Of a stretch of 64,000 nt of DNA, positions 9,412 to 17,037 are shown piece by piece (position 1 is the stretch's first letter; each line of letters starts with the position of its first letter). The notes under the pieces were generated by a model. The model ran no database searches, was not told where the DNA came from, and worked only from the letters and a program-made list of their open reading frames with translations. The DNA is taken from positions 186,001 through 250,000 of the forward strand of contig NZ_JBKFFP010000001.1 in NCBI RefSeq assembly GCF_046506625.1, written 5' to 3'. The translations under genes and the position numbers were made by a program. Origin of the DNA: Zhengella sedimenti. Lineage in GTDB: Bacteria > Pseudomonadota > Alphaproteobacteria > Rhizobiales > Rhizobiaceae.

Positions 9412-10782
9412 ATGCGCATGTCCGGCAGAGACGACCGGCATTTGTCCGCTCACGATGCCGTGCTGACGGATCCGTTGACGGGGCTCGGCAACCGCCGGCG
9501 CTTTTCGCACAAGATCGCGCGGCTGATCGAGGACAGGCGGAACGATCCGGCCCCCTTCGCCATCTGTATTGTCGATCTGGACGGCTTCAAGCCGGTCAAC
9601 GACCTTTTCGGCCGTGTCGCGGGCGACAACATTCTCATGCAGGTGGCGCTGCGCCTGCGCAACGCAGTCGACGAGGGCGCCTCGGTGGCGCGGATCGGCG
9701 GCGACGCCTTCGCCATCCTCTATCCATGGGTCTTCACCGAAAAGGCCGCGCGCGACCATGGCGAGATGCTGCTGGAAGTGATTTCGGCGCCCTACGACCT
9801 TGGGGACCGGACAGCGCGGCTGGGCGCCTCCATCGGCGGCGCGCTCTTCTACAACGGCGAGGACGATGCGGACGCGCTGCTGGAAAAGGCGGAAACGGCG
9901 CTGCGTCACGCCAAGAACTCCGGCCAAGCGACAGCCACCATCTACAGCGCCGCAATGGAGGAGGAAGCCCGCCGGGCGATGCTGATCGAGCAGGCGCTGC
10001 GCCGCGCGGTTCCGGCCGGGGAGGTCGAACCCCACTTCCAGCCCATCGTGGACCTGAAGACACGCCAGACCGTCGGTTTCGAATGCCTTGCGCGGTGGAC
10101 CGATCGCGATGCCGGACCGGTCCCTCCCTCGGATTTCATTCCGATCGCCGAGGAGCGCGGCATCATCGGCGCGCTGTCACAGTTGCTGCTGCGCAAGGCC
10201 ACACAAGCCGCGCAGGACTGGCCGGATCACCTTTTCCTCTCCTTCAACCTGTCGCCGTCGCAACTCGTCGATCCCAATACCGGCCTGACGATCCTCGCCA
10301 TCCTTCACCAGACCGGATTCGATCCGCGGCGGCTGGACGTCGAGATCACAGAAACCGGCGTCATGACCAATCCCGCAGCGGCCAGGACGGTCATCGCGGA
10401 TCTCCGCCGGGCCGGCATCCGTGTCGCGCTCGACGACTTCGGCACCGGCCAGTCGTCGCTGGGCCGGTTGCGCGAATTCCAGTTCGACAAGCTGAAGATC
10501 GACCGCGCGTTCATTTCAGGCGTCCTGCACGACCGGCCCTGCAGCCACATCGTCAAGGCCATTCTCGCCATGTGCGAGGGGCTTGGCATGGACGCCGTGG
10601 CCGAGGGCGTGGAGGAGGAGGCACAGGCGCAGGTGCTGCTCGATTTCGGGTGCACAGGCGGACAGGGCTACCTGTTCGGCAGGCCCTGCGACGCCCGGTC
10701 GACGCTGGTGCGCCTTCGCGATGCCTTCCCGCACACTGTCCACTCCGATCCGGCCGCGGCGAACGGGCCAGGCAAGGGCTGA
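9412..10782 (+). CDS. GGDEF-EAL protein, predicted c-di-GMP phosphodiesterase
   Basis: The 456-aa soluble protein has an N-terminal GGDEF domain (about residues 15-180, beginning with DPLTGLGNRRRF) and a C-terminal EAL domain (about 195-440). The GGDEF signature reads GGDAF (residues 96-100), so the catalytic Glu is missing and no RxxD inhibitory site precedes it. That predicts an inactive cyclase, perhaps a GTP-sensing domain. The EAL domain keeps its catalytic set: FECLAR (ExL), SFNLSPSQL (N), DVEITETG (E), ALDDFGTG (DD), KLKIDR (K), AEGVEE (E) and the terminal GQGYLFGRP. c-di-GMP hydrolysis is therefore the likely activity. There is no membrane segment. It is monocistronic and divergent from gshB. 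The ATG at 9418 is an alternative start. Confidence 0.9.
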   Translation: MRMSGRDDRHLSAHDAVLTDPLTGLGNRRRFSHKIARLIEDRRNDPAPFAICIVDLDGFKPVNDLFGRVAGDNILMQVALRLRNAVDEGASVARIGGDAFAILYPWVFTEKAARDHGEMLLEVISAPYDLGDRTARLGASIGGALFYNGEDDADALLEKAETALRHAKNSGQATATIYSAAMEEEARRAMLIEQALRRAVPAGEVEPHFQPIVDLKTRQTVGFECLARWTDRDAGPVPPSDFIPIAEERGIIGALSQLLLRKATQAAQDWPDHLFLSFNLSPSQLVDPNTGLTILAILHQTGFDPRRLDVEITETGVMTNPAAARTVIADLRRAGIRVALDDFGTGQSSLGRLREFQFDKLKIDRAFISGVLHDRPCSHIVKAILAMCEGLGMDAVAEGVEEEAQAQVLLDFGCTGGQGYLFGRPCDARSTLVRLRDAFPHTVHSDPAAANGPGKG

Positions 10783-10786
10783 CGGT

Positions 10787-11134
10787 TCAGCCGTTCACCA
10801 GGCAGACCTTGGTGTGGCCGCGCGAGATGAACCCCAGCTTGCCGGCGGCCGCCCTGGAAAGGTCGATCACGCGGCCCTTCACGAAGGGTCCGCGATCATT
10901 GATGCGCACGATCACCGAGCGGCCATTGCGCTGGTTGGTGACCTTGACACGTGTGCCGAAGGGCAAGGTCCGATGTGCCGCGGTCATCGCCGCCGGGTTC
11001 ATGCGCTCGCCCGAGGCGGTGCGCGAGGTGAGCGCGTACCAGGATGCGCTGCCGCATTGCGCCGCCGCCGTTTGCGCGGCCAGGGGCGTGATGGCCACGG
11101 CCAGCGCAGCGGCGAGAATGGTGTGCTTTTTCAT
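10787..11134 (-). CDS. RlpA-like double-psi beta-barrel protein, exported
   Basis: A 115-aa protein with a cleavable signal peptide (MKKHTILAAALAVAITPLAAQTAAAQ) and a single RlpA/DPBB domain: CGSASWYALTS, followed by ASGERMNP, then VRINDRGPFVKGRVIDLSRAAA. RlpA proteins are septal or peptidoglycan-associated and some are lytic transglycosylases acting on stripped glycan; this one lacks a SPOR domain and a lipobox, so its exact role is open. Its end lies only 4 bases from the convergent GGDEF-EAL gene. Confidence 0.88.
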   Translation of the reverse strand: MKKHTILAAALAVAITPLAAQTAAAQCGSASWYALTSRTASGERMNPAAMTAAHRTLPFGTRVKVTNQRNGRSVIVRINDRGPFVKGRVIDLSRAAAGKLGFISRGHTKVCLVNG

Positions 11135-11213
11135 GATCTACCCGCATTTTCTCTTGTAGTGCCGGCGCGGGTAGGAACGAAACGGGGCGAGAGCGTGGCA
11201 GGGGCCGGCGGCG

Positions 11214-11234
11214 CCGTTCACTTGGAATGAACGG
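11214..11234. repeat. Inverted repeat CCGTTCA-N7-TGAACGG
   Basis: A perfect 7-bp inverted repeat lies between the oxidoreductase stop (11264) and the RlpA start (11134). It has no T-run on either side. It could be a weak terminator for the oxidoreductase or a protein-binding site upstream of the RlpA-like gene; I cannot decide between these. Confidence 0.45.
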
Positions 11235-11263
11235 CTGAAACATCCCCGCGGCACAGGAAAGCG

Positions 11264-11929
11264 TCATTCGTCGAGACTGACGGCGTCCGGACTGACGCCC
11301 AGCCCTTCGAGATGGCCCTTGACGGCCTCCATCATGGGCGGCGGGCCGCAGAGGTAGAATTCCTGGCCGAGGTTGCCACCCGTGACCCGCGACAGCAGGG
11401 AGGCATCGACCATGCCATGGTGCATGCCCGACTTGCTTTCCTCCGACAGGACATGCACGACCTGAAGGCCCGGCATCTTTTCCAGTTCATCGCGGCAGAT
11501 GATGTCCTGTTCCGTCTTGTTGGCGAAGATCAGCGTATTGCCAGCCAGTTCATTGCGGGCCTTGAGATCGCGCAGGAGCGCAAGGAAAGGCGTGATCCCG
11601 GCGCCACCGGCGATGAAGACCCCCGGACCCTTGTAGCGGAAGGTCTCGAAGGGCTCGGCGATGCGGACGGTTTCACCGACAAGCAGTTCGTGCAGCCGGC
11701 ATGTCACGCCGTCATGGTCGGGATAGCGCTTGATGGTGAATTCCAGCGTGTCCTCGCCGGGCAGCGAGGTCATGGTGAAGGGCCGCGTCTCATCGCGCCA
11801 TCCCTCCCGGTCAAGCGCCAGTTCTGTCGCATCGCCAGGCTCATAGGCAAAGCCATCGGGACGCTCGATCCGGAACCGGTGAACGTCGCGTGTCAGCGGT
11901 TCGATCGCACGTATCTCAACCTTTTGCAT
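11264..11929 (-). CDS. FAD/NAD-binding flavodoxin-reductase-type oxidoreductase
   Basis: A 221-aa stand-alone ferredoxin/flavodoxin-NADP reductase-fold protein. It has the FAD-binding beta-barrel with RPFTMTS (the RxxS/T FAD motif, residues near 50), a nucleotide-binding motif GVFIAGGAGITPFLALLRDL and the C-terminal signature FYLCGPPPMMEAV. There is no ferredoxin domain and no cysteine cluster, so it must donate electrons to, or take them from, a separate partner that I cannot name. A perfect GGAAC-N16-CGTT site sits 30-54 bases upstream on the minus strand, implying EcfG control. It is divergent from the PRC-barrel gene, which has a similar site. Confidence 0.85.
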   Translation of the reverse strand: MQKVEIRAIEPLTRDVHRFRIERPDGFAYEPGDATELALDREGWRDETRPFTMTSLPGEDTLEFTIKRYPDHDGVTCRLHELLVGETVRIAEPFETFRYKGPGVFIAGGAGITPFLALLRDLKARNELAGNTLIFANKTEQDIICRDELEKMPGLQVVHVLSEESKSGMHHGMVDASLLSRVTGGNLGQEFYLCGPPPMMEAVKGHLEGLGVSPDAVSLDE

Positions 11930-11958
11930 CCGTCATCTCCTTCGGTTTCGCTGGATCA

Positions 11959-11983
11959 AACGGTTCCCGCGCCGCGTGGTTCC
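11959..11983 (-). promoter_or_regulatory. EcfG-type promoter for the flavin oxidoreductase
   Basis: Read on the minus strand this is GGAAC (11983-11979), 16 bases, CGTT (11962-11959), which matches the GGAAC-N16/17-CGTT consensus of alphaproteobacterial EcfG sigma factors exactly. The -10 element ends 29 bases before the ATG at 11929. Confidence 0.8.
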
Positions 11984-12025
11984 GGGCGCGGAAGACTTCA
12001 ACGAAAGAGAAATCGGCATGGCCCG

Positions 12026-12050
12026 GGAACAAGGCGCGCCATCGTTCATT
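12026..12050 (+). promoter_or_regulatory. Probable EcfG-type promoter for the PRC-barrel gene
   Basis: GGAAC (12026-12030), 16 bases, then CATT (12047-12050). One base differs from CGTT, but it also fits the looser RpoE2 form GGAAC-N18-TT. It lies 100 bases upstream of the start codon. Confidence 0.6.
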
Positions 12051-12149
12051 GACAGTGCGTCGACAGAACGCCGCGCGGCGCAAACGATTTTCGAAGCCGA
12101 TTTGCACCGCGCGGCCATATGCCACCCGGACATACAGAGGAATTATAAC

Positions 12150-13355
12150 ATGCTTAACAAGCTCTTTACCACCACTGCCATGGTCGCGCTCATGACAACG
12201 GGCGTCCTTGCGGCCGAACAGAATGCGGCCAAGGACATGAACCATGCCGGCCAGCCGGTGTTCTCGCAGGAGGCCGCACAGGACCTGACCTCGGAGACCG
12301 GCTATTTCGAAGCGGCCGCGAGCCAGATCCTCGCGTCCAACCTGCTTGGCGCGACGGTCTATGTGAAGGCGTCCGGCGAGCGCGGCGCGGCGATGGACGG
12401 ACAGTCCGGCTACGGCACGGACAACACGACCGCCAAGCAGGATCGCGTCGAGGGCGAACAGGCCGCCGGCATGACCGACAGCAACGAATCCGAACGCGCC
12501 GAAAACCAGGCTGCCGGCATGGCGGATGGCGAGCGCAAGGCCGAAAACCTTGAAGGCAACGAGGCCGCCACCGGCCAGGCCGCGCGCCAGATGGCGATGA
12601 TGGACAATCTCGATTCCGTCGGTGACGTCAATGACGTCGTGATGGGCCGTGGCGGACAGGCCGAGGCGGTCGTGATCGGCGTCGGCGGCTTTCTCGGCAT
12701 CGGCGAGAAGAATGTCGCGGTCGATTTCAGCAAGCTGAGCTGGGTCGAGCGGAACGGCGAACGCTGGCTGACGATCTCGGCGACGCGCGAGGAACTGGAA
12801 GCGGCTCCGGCCTTCGACACCGAAACGCTTACCGCTGAGCGCGACACCGATCGCGACGACAGGCAGCAGGTTTCGGACGCTTCCGGTGAAGCGATGGATG
12901 AGAATGCCCGCCAGGATCGCACTGCGTCCGGCGAGCAGATGAACCAGACGGACGACCGGGAACAGATGGCCGCAACGGATGACGGCGACGTCGATCGCGA
13001 AACCACCGCTGCCGTCGACCGCGAAGGCTGGACGCAGACCCAGCAGGGCGAAATGAGCGCCGAAAACCTGCTTGGCACCTCCGTCTATGGTGCGAATGAC
13101 GAGGATCTCGGCGAGATCGGTGACGTCATCGTGACGGCTGACGGTGAAGTCGAGGCCTACGTGATCGACGTCGGCGGTTTCCTGGGCATCGGCGAGAAGC
13201 CGGTCGCGCTCGATGCGAGCGAACTCCAGGTCATGCAGAACGGCAATGGCGAGTATCGCATCTTCACCCAGTTCACCCAGGAACAGCTGGAGCAGCAGTC
13301 GGCCTATGACGAGGCCAGCTATGCCAGCAACAGGGACCAGATGCTGCTGCGCTAA
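12150..13355 (+). CDS. Exported protein with two PRC-barrel domains
   Basis: A 401-aa protein starting with a signal peptide (MLNKLFTTTAMVALMTTGVLAAE). It holds two PRC-barrel repeats, at about residues 55-215 (split by an acidic, repeat-rich insertion of D/E/Q/N) and about 300-390. Both repeats carry the same core, VGGFLGIGEK. PRC barrels bind or scaffold proteins and RNA, and exported tandem versions are common stress-induced envelope proteins in Rhizobiales; the function is not known. I chose the ATG at 12150 for its signal peptide and the AGAGG upstream. The frame is also open from 11976, but the predicted promoter lies inside that extension. A terminator follows. Confidence 0.82.
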   Translation: MLNKLFTTTAMVALMTTGVLAAEQNAAKDMNHAGQPVFSQEAAQDLTSETGYFEAAASQILASNLLGATVYVKASGERGAAMDGQSGYGTDNTTAKQDRVEGEQAAGMTDSNESERAENQAAGMADGERKAENLEGNEAATGQAARQMAMMDNLDSVGDVNDVVMGRGGQAEAVVIGVGGFLGIGEKNVAVDFSKLSWVERNGERWLTISATREELEAAPAFDTETLTAERDTDRDDRQQVSDASGEAMDENARQDRTASGEQMNQTDDREQMAATDDGDVDRETTAAVDREGWTQTQQGEMSAENLLGTSVYGANDEDLGEIGDVIVTADGEVEAYVIDVGGFLGIGEKPVALDASELQVMQNGNGEYRIFTQFTQEQLEQQSAYDEASYASNRDQMLLR

Positions 13356-13380
13356 GGCGCAGAGCCTTGTGAACCTGGAA

Positions 13381-13407
13381 ACCGGCCGCCCCGCGCGGCC
13401 GGTTTTT
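13381..13407 (+). terminator. Rho-independent terminator after the PRC-barrel gene
   Basis: ACCGGCCGC and GCGGCCGGT form a perfect 9-bp stem with a 5-base loop, followed by TTTTT. Confidence 0.88.
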
Positions 13408-13426
13408 CATTGCGCGTTTCGCGACT

Positions 13427-13451
13427 GGAACCTCACCGGGTCGCGCGCGTT
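13427..13451 (+). promoter_or_regulatory. EcfG-type promoter for the DUF883/holin/Dps operon
   Basis: GGAAC (13427-13431), 16 bases, CGTT (13448-13451): an exact consensus match 34 bases upstream of the ATG at 13485. It lies just past a terminator, so it starts a new transcription unit. Confidence 0.85.
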
Positions 13452-13484
13452 CTTCCCCAGACCGAAACGAAAGGAGACACACAG

Positions 13485-13829
13485 ATGGCAACCGCCACCC
13501 AACGCGCCTCTTCCACTTCCGACAAGAGCAACGGCAAGGTGACCGCATCCGACATCGAGGCACAGATCAGCCAGCTCAAGGGCGACATTTCCAACCTGGC
13601 CCGCACGATCGGCGACTTCGGAGCGGAAAAGGCCGGAGAAGCGCGCTCGAACGCGGCTGCACGCGCTGACGATGCCGTGCTGGCATCGCGGGAGGTCCTG
13701 GCGAATGCGCGCGGCGAACTCGACCGGCTGGAAGCCATGATGCGCAACGAAGTGCGCCGCAAGCCGATCCAGACGATCGGAATTGCCGCCGGCATCGGAT
13801 TCCTGGCCGCCCTGCTGATGCGCCGCTGA
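13485..13829 (+). CDS. DUF883 (ElaB/YqjD-type) membrane-anchored stress protein
   Basis: A 114-aa protein with a long amphipathic, coiled-coil-like N-terminal region (residues 20-90, rich in A/E/R/D) and a C-terminal anchor, RRKPIQTIGIAAGIGFLAALLMRR in outline. This ending is diagnostic of DUF883. E. coli members (ElaB, YqjD) are stationary-phase inner-membrane proteins that bind ribosomes. The start at 13485 has AAAGGAG upstream, and the longer frame from 13410 would begin before the predicted promoter. It is first in a run with the DUF1469 protein, a 59-aa membrane protein and Dps, under the EcfG-type promoter at 13427. Confidence 0.87.
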   Translation: MATATQRASSTSDKSNGKVTASDIEAQISQLKGDISNLARTIGDFGAEKAGEARSNAAARADDAVLASREVLANARGELDRLEAMMRNEVRRKPIQTIGIAAGIGFLAALLMRR

Positions 13830-13834
13830 TCTCG

Positions 13835-14263
13835 ATGCTGAGATTACTGCCCCTCGCCTTCTCGCTGATGTCCAGCGACCTGGAGGCAGCCGTGGCGCGG
13901 CGCAAGCGCAATGGCATGCTTGTTGCCGCGGCCGTATTCCTCCTCGTCAGCGCCTGGGCGCTCCTCTTGACCGCCGCGGTTGCCTGGACCGCGCAGGCCT
14001 ACGGATTGCCAGCCGCCGCCGGCGCAGCCGCGGCGCTGCTGGCCGCCTTGGCCCTGTGCGTGATGGCCGTGCTGTCGTTCCTCAAGTGGCGCGACCGCAA
14101 ACAGGCCGAGAAGGACAGTCCGGGTACGCGGATCGCCGCCTATGCCGCGCTCGGCGCCGCGCCGCTGTTGCAGCGAAAGGCCGGGCTTCTGGGTCTAGGG
14201 CTTGCCGTCGCGCTGGCCTTCGCGGCCAGCCAGATGGCCTCGACGGATGCAGGCGACGATTGA
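13835..14263 (+). CDS. DUF1469/YqjE-type phage-holin-family membrane protein
   Basis: A 142-aa protein with two central transmembrane helices (about residues 29-52 and 57-82), a basic stretch (KWRDRKQ) and a further hydrophobic C-terminal segment. The pairing with an upstream DUF883 protein mirrors E. coli yqjD-yqjE. It begins 5 bases after the previous stop. The holin label is only a family name; a housekeeping membrane role in stress is the likelier reading. The start at ATG 13835 lacks a strong ribosome-binding site, consistent with coupling. Confidence 0.75.
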   Translation: MLRLLPLAFSLMSSDLEAAVARRKRNGMLVAAAVFLLVSAWALLLTAAVAWTAQAYGLPAAAGAAAALLAALALCVMAVLSFLKWRDRKQAEKDSPGTRIAAYAALGAAPLLQRKAGLLGLGLAVALAFAASQMASTDAGDD

Positions 14264-14295
14264 AGCCGGAGACCGCCAAGAGAAAGGAAAACGTC

Positions 14296-14475
14296 ATGAA
14301 CCGTCCCCTTGAGCCGAAGGAAGCACGACAAGGCGAACGGGGCAGACCCGTACTCGTCATCCTCGCGGCCGGGCTGCTCATAGCCATGATCGCCTGGGCC
14401 GGTGTCGCGATCTACGGCGAATCCATCGATAGCGCCGTCGACCAGCAGGTCGAAACGACAACCGGCGCAAGCTGA
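14296..14475 (+). CDS. Small single-pass membrane protein
   Basis: A 59-aa protein with a charged N-terminus (MNRPLEPKEARQGERGRP), one transmembrane helix (about residues 19-41) and a short acidic tail facing the periplasm. It starts at ATG 14296 behind AGAAAGGAAA. I do not recognise a named family. It lies inside the EcfG-type operon between the holin-family gene and dps, so a role in stress survival is a guess from position. Confidence 0.7.
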   Translation: MNRPLEPKEARQGERGRPVLVILAAGLLIAMIAWAGVAIYGESIDSAVDQQVETTTGAS

Positions 14476-14520
14476 TCACCGCCCGCTCCATCCCAAGCGA
14501 AATCCAAGGAGAACCAGACC

Positions 14521-15033
14521 ATGTCCAACGTCACCGCCGTCCTGAAACCGGAAGCCCACGCCGAGAAGATCGATATCGGGCTCGATGCCGCCTACCGGAA
14601 GGAAATGGCAGGCCTGCTGACCGGTATCCTGGAGGATACCTACCGGATGACGGTCAAGAGCCATATCTATCACTGGAACGTCGTCGGCCCGCTGTTCAAG
14701 CCGCTGCACGAACTGACCGAGGATCACTACGAAGCCCTGTTCGCGGCGGCCGACACGATCGCCGAGCGGATTCGCGCGCTCGGCCACCTAGCGCCGGTCT
14801 CGCTGGCTGAAACCTCGCAATTCGCGCCTTCGGAGAAGGCTGTCGATCACGCCAGCGCCAAGTCGATGGTCGAAGACCTGATCGACACGCATGAGAAAGC
14901 CGTGAAATCGATGCGGAAAGCGGCAGGCAAGGCCGGCGATGCCGGTGACGTCGTCACCGAGGACATGCTCACCGAACGGCTGACCTTCCATGAGAAGGCG
15001 CTGTGGATGCTGCGCGCCATCGTCGCCGACTGA
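14521..15033 (+). CDS. dps: Dps family ferritin-like DNA-protection protein
   Basis: A 170-aa Dps-type protein. It carries the ferroxidase signature in the first helices: SHIYHWNVVGP (H and W ligand region) and HELTEDHYEALFAAADTIAERIRALG (E/D ligands). Dps dodecamers oxidise and store iron using peroxide and shield DNA in starved cells. It has a good AAGGAGA ribosome-binding site and is the last gene of the run beginning at 13485, closed by a strong terminator. dps is a classic member of alphaproteobacterial GSR regulons, which agrees with the promoter at 13427. Confidence 0.93.
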   Translation: MSNVTAVLKPEAHAEKIDIGLDAAYRKEMAGLLTGILEDTYRMTVKSHIYHWNVVGPLFKPLHELTEDHYEALFAAADTIAERIRALGHLAPVSLAETSQFAPSEKAVDHASAKSMVEDLIDTHEKAVKSMRKAAGKAGDAGDVVTEDMLTERLTFHEKALWMLRAIVAD

Positions 15034-15084
15034 TTGACGCCACGGATCCGACAGGCCTGGCCTGCCGGCCTGAAGAAAGGAAAA

Positions 15085-15116
15085 GCCCCCGGACGCGCCG
15101 TCCGGGGGCTTTTTTC
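15085..15116. terminator. Bidirectional terminator between dps and the lipid kinase gene
   Basis: GCCCCCGGAC and GTCCGGGGGC form a perfect 10-bp stem with a 5-base loop, followed by six Ts on the plus strand and preceded by AAAA, so it can serve both convergent units. Confidence 0.9.
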
Positions 15117-15164
15117 GTGACAAGCGCCCTTGCACCCTCTGCCCGACGGGCAGCGACCGGGCCT

Positions 15165-16142
15165 TCAGGCCCCGAGCCGGGACGGCCGGGCGTGCAGGCC
15201 GGCATCTGTCGCAGCCGTTTCTTCAGTGGCCTTTGGACGGTCGCCCTGCAAATGCAGCACGCGCAGGGCCTTGCGTTCGATCCGGATCTCGACACGCCGT
15301 TCCAGGTCGACGATCTCGCCGTCGATGAGCGCCTTGGCGCCCGGCTTGTGGCCGGGAAATTCGAGCTTCACCTCGGCGGCCGTCGCCTTTTCCAGATCGG
15401 GATTCGCGTCCCAGCTTCCCAGCGTCAGGTCGGCGGCAAGCTGCAAGCCTGCGGCAGGCGCCAGCGGACGCGCGGCATAGAGGCCCAGGGCGCCGGAATC
15501 GAAGGTATCGGGATAGGGCAGGTGGCCGGTCCCATGCGGATTCGCCGAGACGGCGAGCAGGCTGAGACGACGCCGCACGGCCTCGCCGTCCGTGGTGATC
15601 ACGGCGCGAAAGGAGGGCGGTTGCATGAGTGGCGACAAGGCCGCGCGGGCGCTGGCCAATATCTTTCCCAGCCGGGAGCCGGCATATTCGCGCCGTTCCC
15701 GTTCCATCACCATGCGCGGCTGCATGCCCACGGAATACTGGTGAATGAAGGCGCGGCCATTGGCCGTGGCGATGTCGGCGCGGGCTTCCGGCGCATTTGC
15801 GAGCGCCTGGACGGCCTCTTCGAGGTCGAGCGGAATACCCAGTGTGCGCGCAAAGAAGTTCATTGTTCCGGCGGGCAGGATGCCGAGCGCCTTGCCCTCC
15901 TGCCAGCACACAGCGGCGGAGGCCGAGACGGTGCCGTCGCCGCCGCCGGCCACGATGCAGTCGATGTCGTCGCGGCCCGCCTGGCGGCGCAGGGTTTCAA
16001 CCAGGTTCGCGCCATCGGTGACATGGCACTCCAGGCTGCGGCCCGCACCGGCGAACGCCTCGCCCAGATCGGCGCAGAGGCGCTCGACATCGACGGACCG
16101 GATCGTTCCGCCTTCCCTGTTCAGTATGGCTGCAACGCGCAT
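15165..16142 (-). CDS. Diacylglycerol/lipid kinase family protein (YegS/DagK type)
   Basis: A 325-aa protein of the DAGK-catalytic (LCB5/YegS) family: N-terminal Rossmann-like lobe with the nucleotide motif VAGGGDGTVSASA (near residue 68) and GTMNFFARTLGIP (usually GTxNxFA), then a beta-sandwich C-terminal domain ending in a DGE motif (ALIDGEIVDLE). Such enzymes phosphorylate diacylglycerol, sphingoid bases or related lipids; the substrate here is unknown. It starts 11 bases after the Crp/Fnr stop with GAGGA upstream, so both form one operon, itself under an EcfG-type promoter. That suggests stress-responsive membrane-lipid change. Confidence 0.85.
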   Translation of the reverse strand: MRVAAILNREGGTIRSVDVERLCADLGEAFAGAGRSLECHVTDGANLVETLRRQAGRDDIDCIVAGGGDGTVSASAAVCWQEGKALGILPAGTMNFFARTLGIPLDLEEAVQALANAPEARADIATANGRAFIHQYSVGMQPRMVMERERREYAGSRLGKILASARAALSPLMQPPSFRAVITTDGEAVRRRLSLLAVSANPHGTGHLPYPDTFDSGALGLYAARPLAPAAGLQLAADLTLGSWDANPDLEKATAAEVKLEFPGHKPGAKALIDGEIVDLERRVEIRIERKALRVLHLQGDRPKATEETAATDAGLHARPSRLGA

Positions 16143-16152
16143 GGGCCGGTCC

Positions 16153-16908
16153 TCAGATAAAGGGGCGCCGGCGCGTTTCGTCCGGCGTCCATGCCGCGAT
16201 CCGCTCAAGGCCGGCACGGTCGGACACGACACATCCATGGTCGGTCCAGCGTATCATCTGCCGGCGGGCGAGCTTGCGGAGCGTCTTGTTGGTGTGAACA
16301 AGGGAAAGGCCGAGCGTATCGGCGAAATGCTGCTGGGTCACGGGAAGGCGCTGCCCGTTCGGCCCGTCCGCGCCGGTGACACGGCTGCGATGATCCAGAA
16401 AGACAAGCAAGTAGGCGGCGCGCTCCAGCGCCGAACGGCGGCCGACGGAGAGCAGATGCTCGTCGAGGATGCGCTCCTCCTGCGCCGCGATCCAGGTGAT
16501 GTCGAAGGCAAGTTCGGGATGACGCTCGTAAAGTTGCGACAGGCGGCTGCGCTCGAAGACGCACAGGCGCACATCCGTCAAGGCTTCGACGGTGTGCTGC
16601 ATCTCGCCCATGAGACTGCCCTGGAGGCCGATCAGGTCGCCGGGCATGACATAATTGAGGATCTGGCGCCGCCCGTCGGGCAGAAGCTTGTAGCGGAAGG
16701 CGATGCCATCCAGGACCGTGAAGAGATGGGCGCTGTGGGCTCCCTCGACCAGGATCGTGGCGCCCTTGTCGACCGCGAGTTCGCCCATCTTGAAACCGGC
16801 CACGAAGTCGAGTTCGCGTCCGGAAAATTCGCGATAGCAGGAATTGGCGCGCAGCGGACAGTGCGCGCAATCGGTCTTTCCACGCTGAACGGTGATCCTG
16901 TCAGTCAT
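16153..16908 (-). CDS. Crp/Fnr family regulator with FNR-like cysteines
   Basis: A 251-aa Crp/Fnr regulator: cyclic-nucleotide-binding-type beta-roll (about 30-130), dimerisation helix, and a C-terminal winged helix (QHFADTLGLSLVHTNKTLRK, about 190-210). The N-terminus carries C14, C17 and C24 (C-x2-C-x6-C), and a fourth cysteine, C116, sits in VRLCVFERS. This is the spacing expected of an FNR-like oxygen- or NO-sensitive Fe-S cluster. The recognition helix lacks the ExxSR of classical FNR, so the DNA site should differ. The start at 16908 has GGAGG; a start at 16935 would overlap the -10 element of the EcfG-type promoter. The lipid kinase gene follows directly. Confidence 0.87.
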   Translation of the reverse strand: MTDRITVQRGKTDCAHCPLRANSCYREFSGRELDFVAGFKMGELAVDKGATILVEGAHSAHLFTVLDGIAFRYKLLPDGRRQILNYVMPGDLIGLQGSLMGEMQHTVEALTDVRLCVFERSRLSQLYERHPELAFDITWIAAQEERILDEHLLSVGRRSALERAAYLLVFLDHRSRVTGADGPNGQRLPVTQQHFADTLGLSLVHTNKTLRKLARRQMIRWTDHGCVVSDRAGLERIAAWTPDETRRRPFI

Positions 16909-16928
16909 CCGGCCTCCAGACACACCGC

Positions 16929-16953
16929 AACGCATGGCAACAACGGAGGTTCC
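16929..16953 (-). promoter_or_regulatory. EcfG-type promoter for crp/fnr-lipid kinase operon
   Basis: On the minus strand: GGAAC (16953-16949), 16 bases, CGTT (16932-16929). It is an exact consensus match with the -10 element 20 bases before the ATG at 16908, leaving a very short leader that still includes the GGAGG. Confidence 0.82.
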
Positions 16954-17037
16954 GCAGCGCGAAGCGTGGGCATGTCATAGTTAAATGACCCGTGGCGGAA
17001 AAAGTTCATGCTGGACTTTTCCCGGAAGGAATCATCC

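Noticed and set aside
11173..11197. GGAAC on the plus strand upstream of the oxidoreductase end
   Set aside because: The -10 position is GTGG and both nearby genes run on the minus strand.
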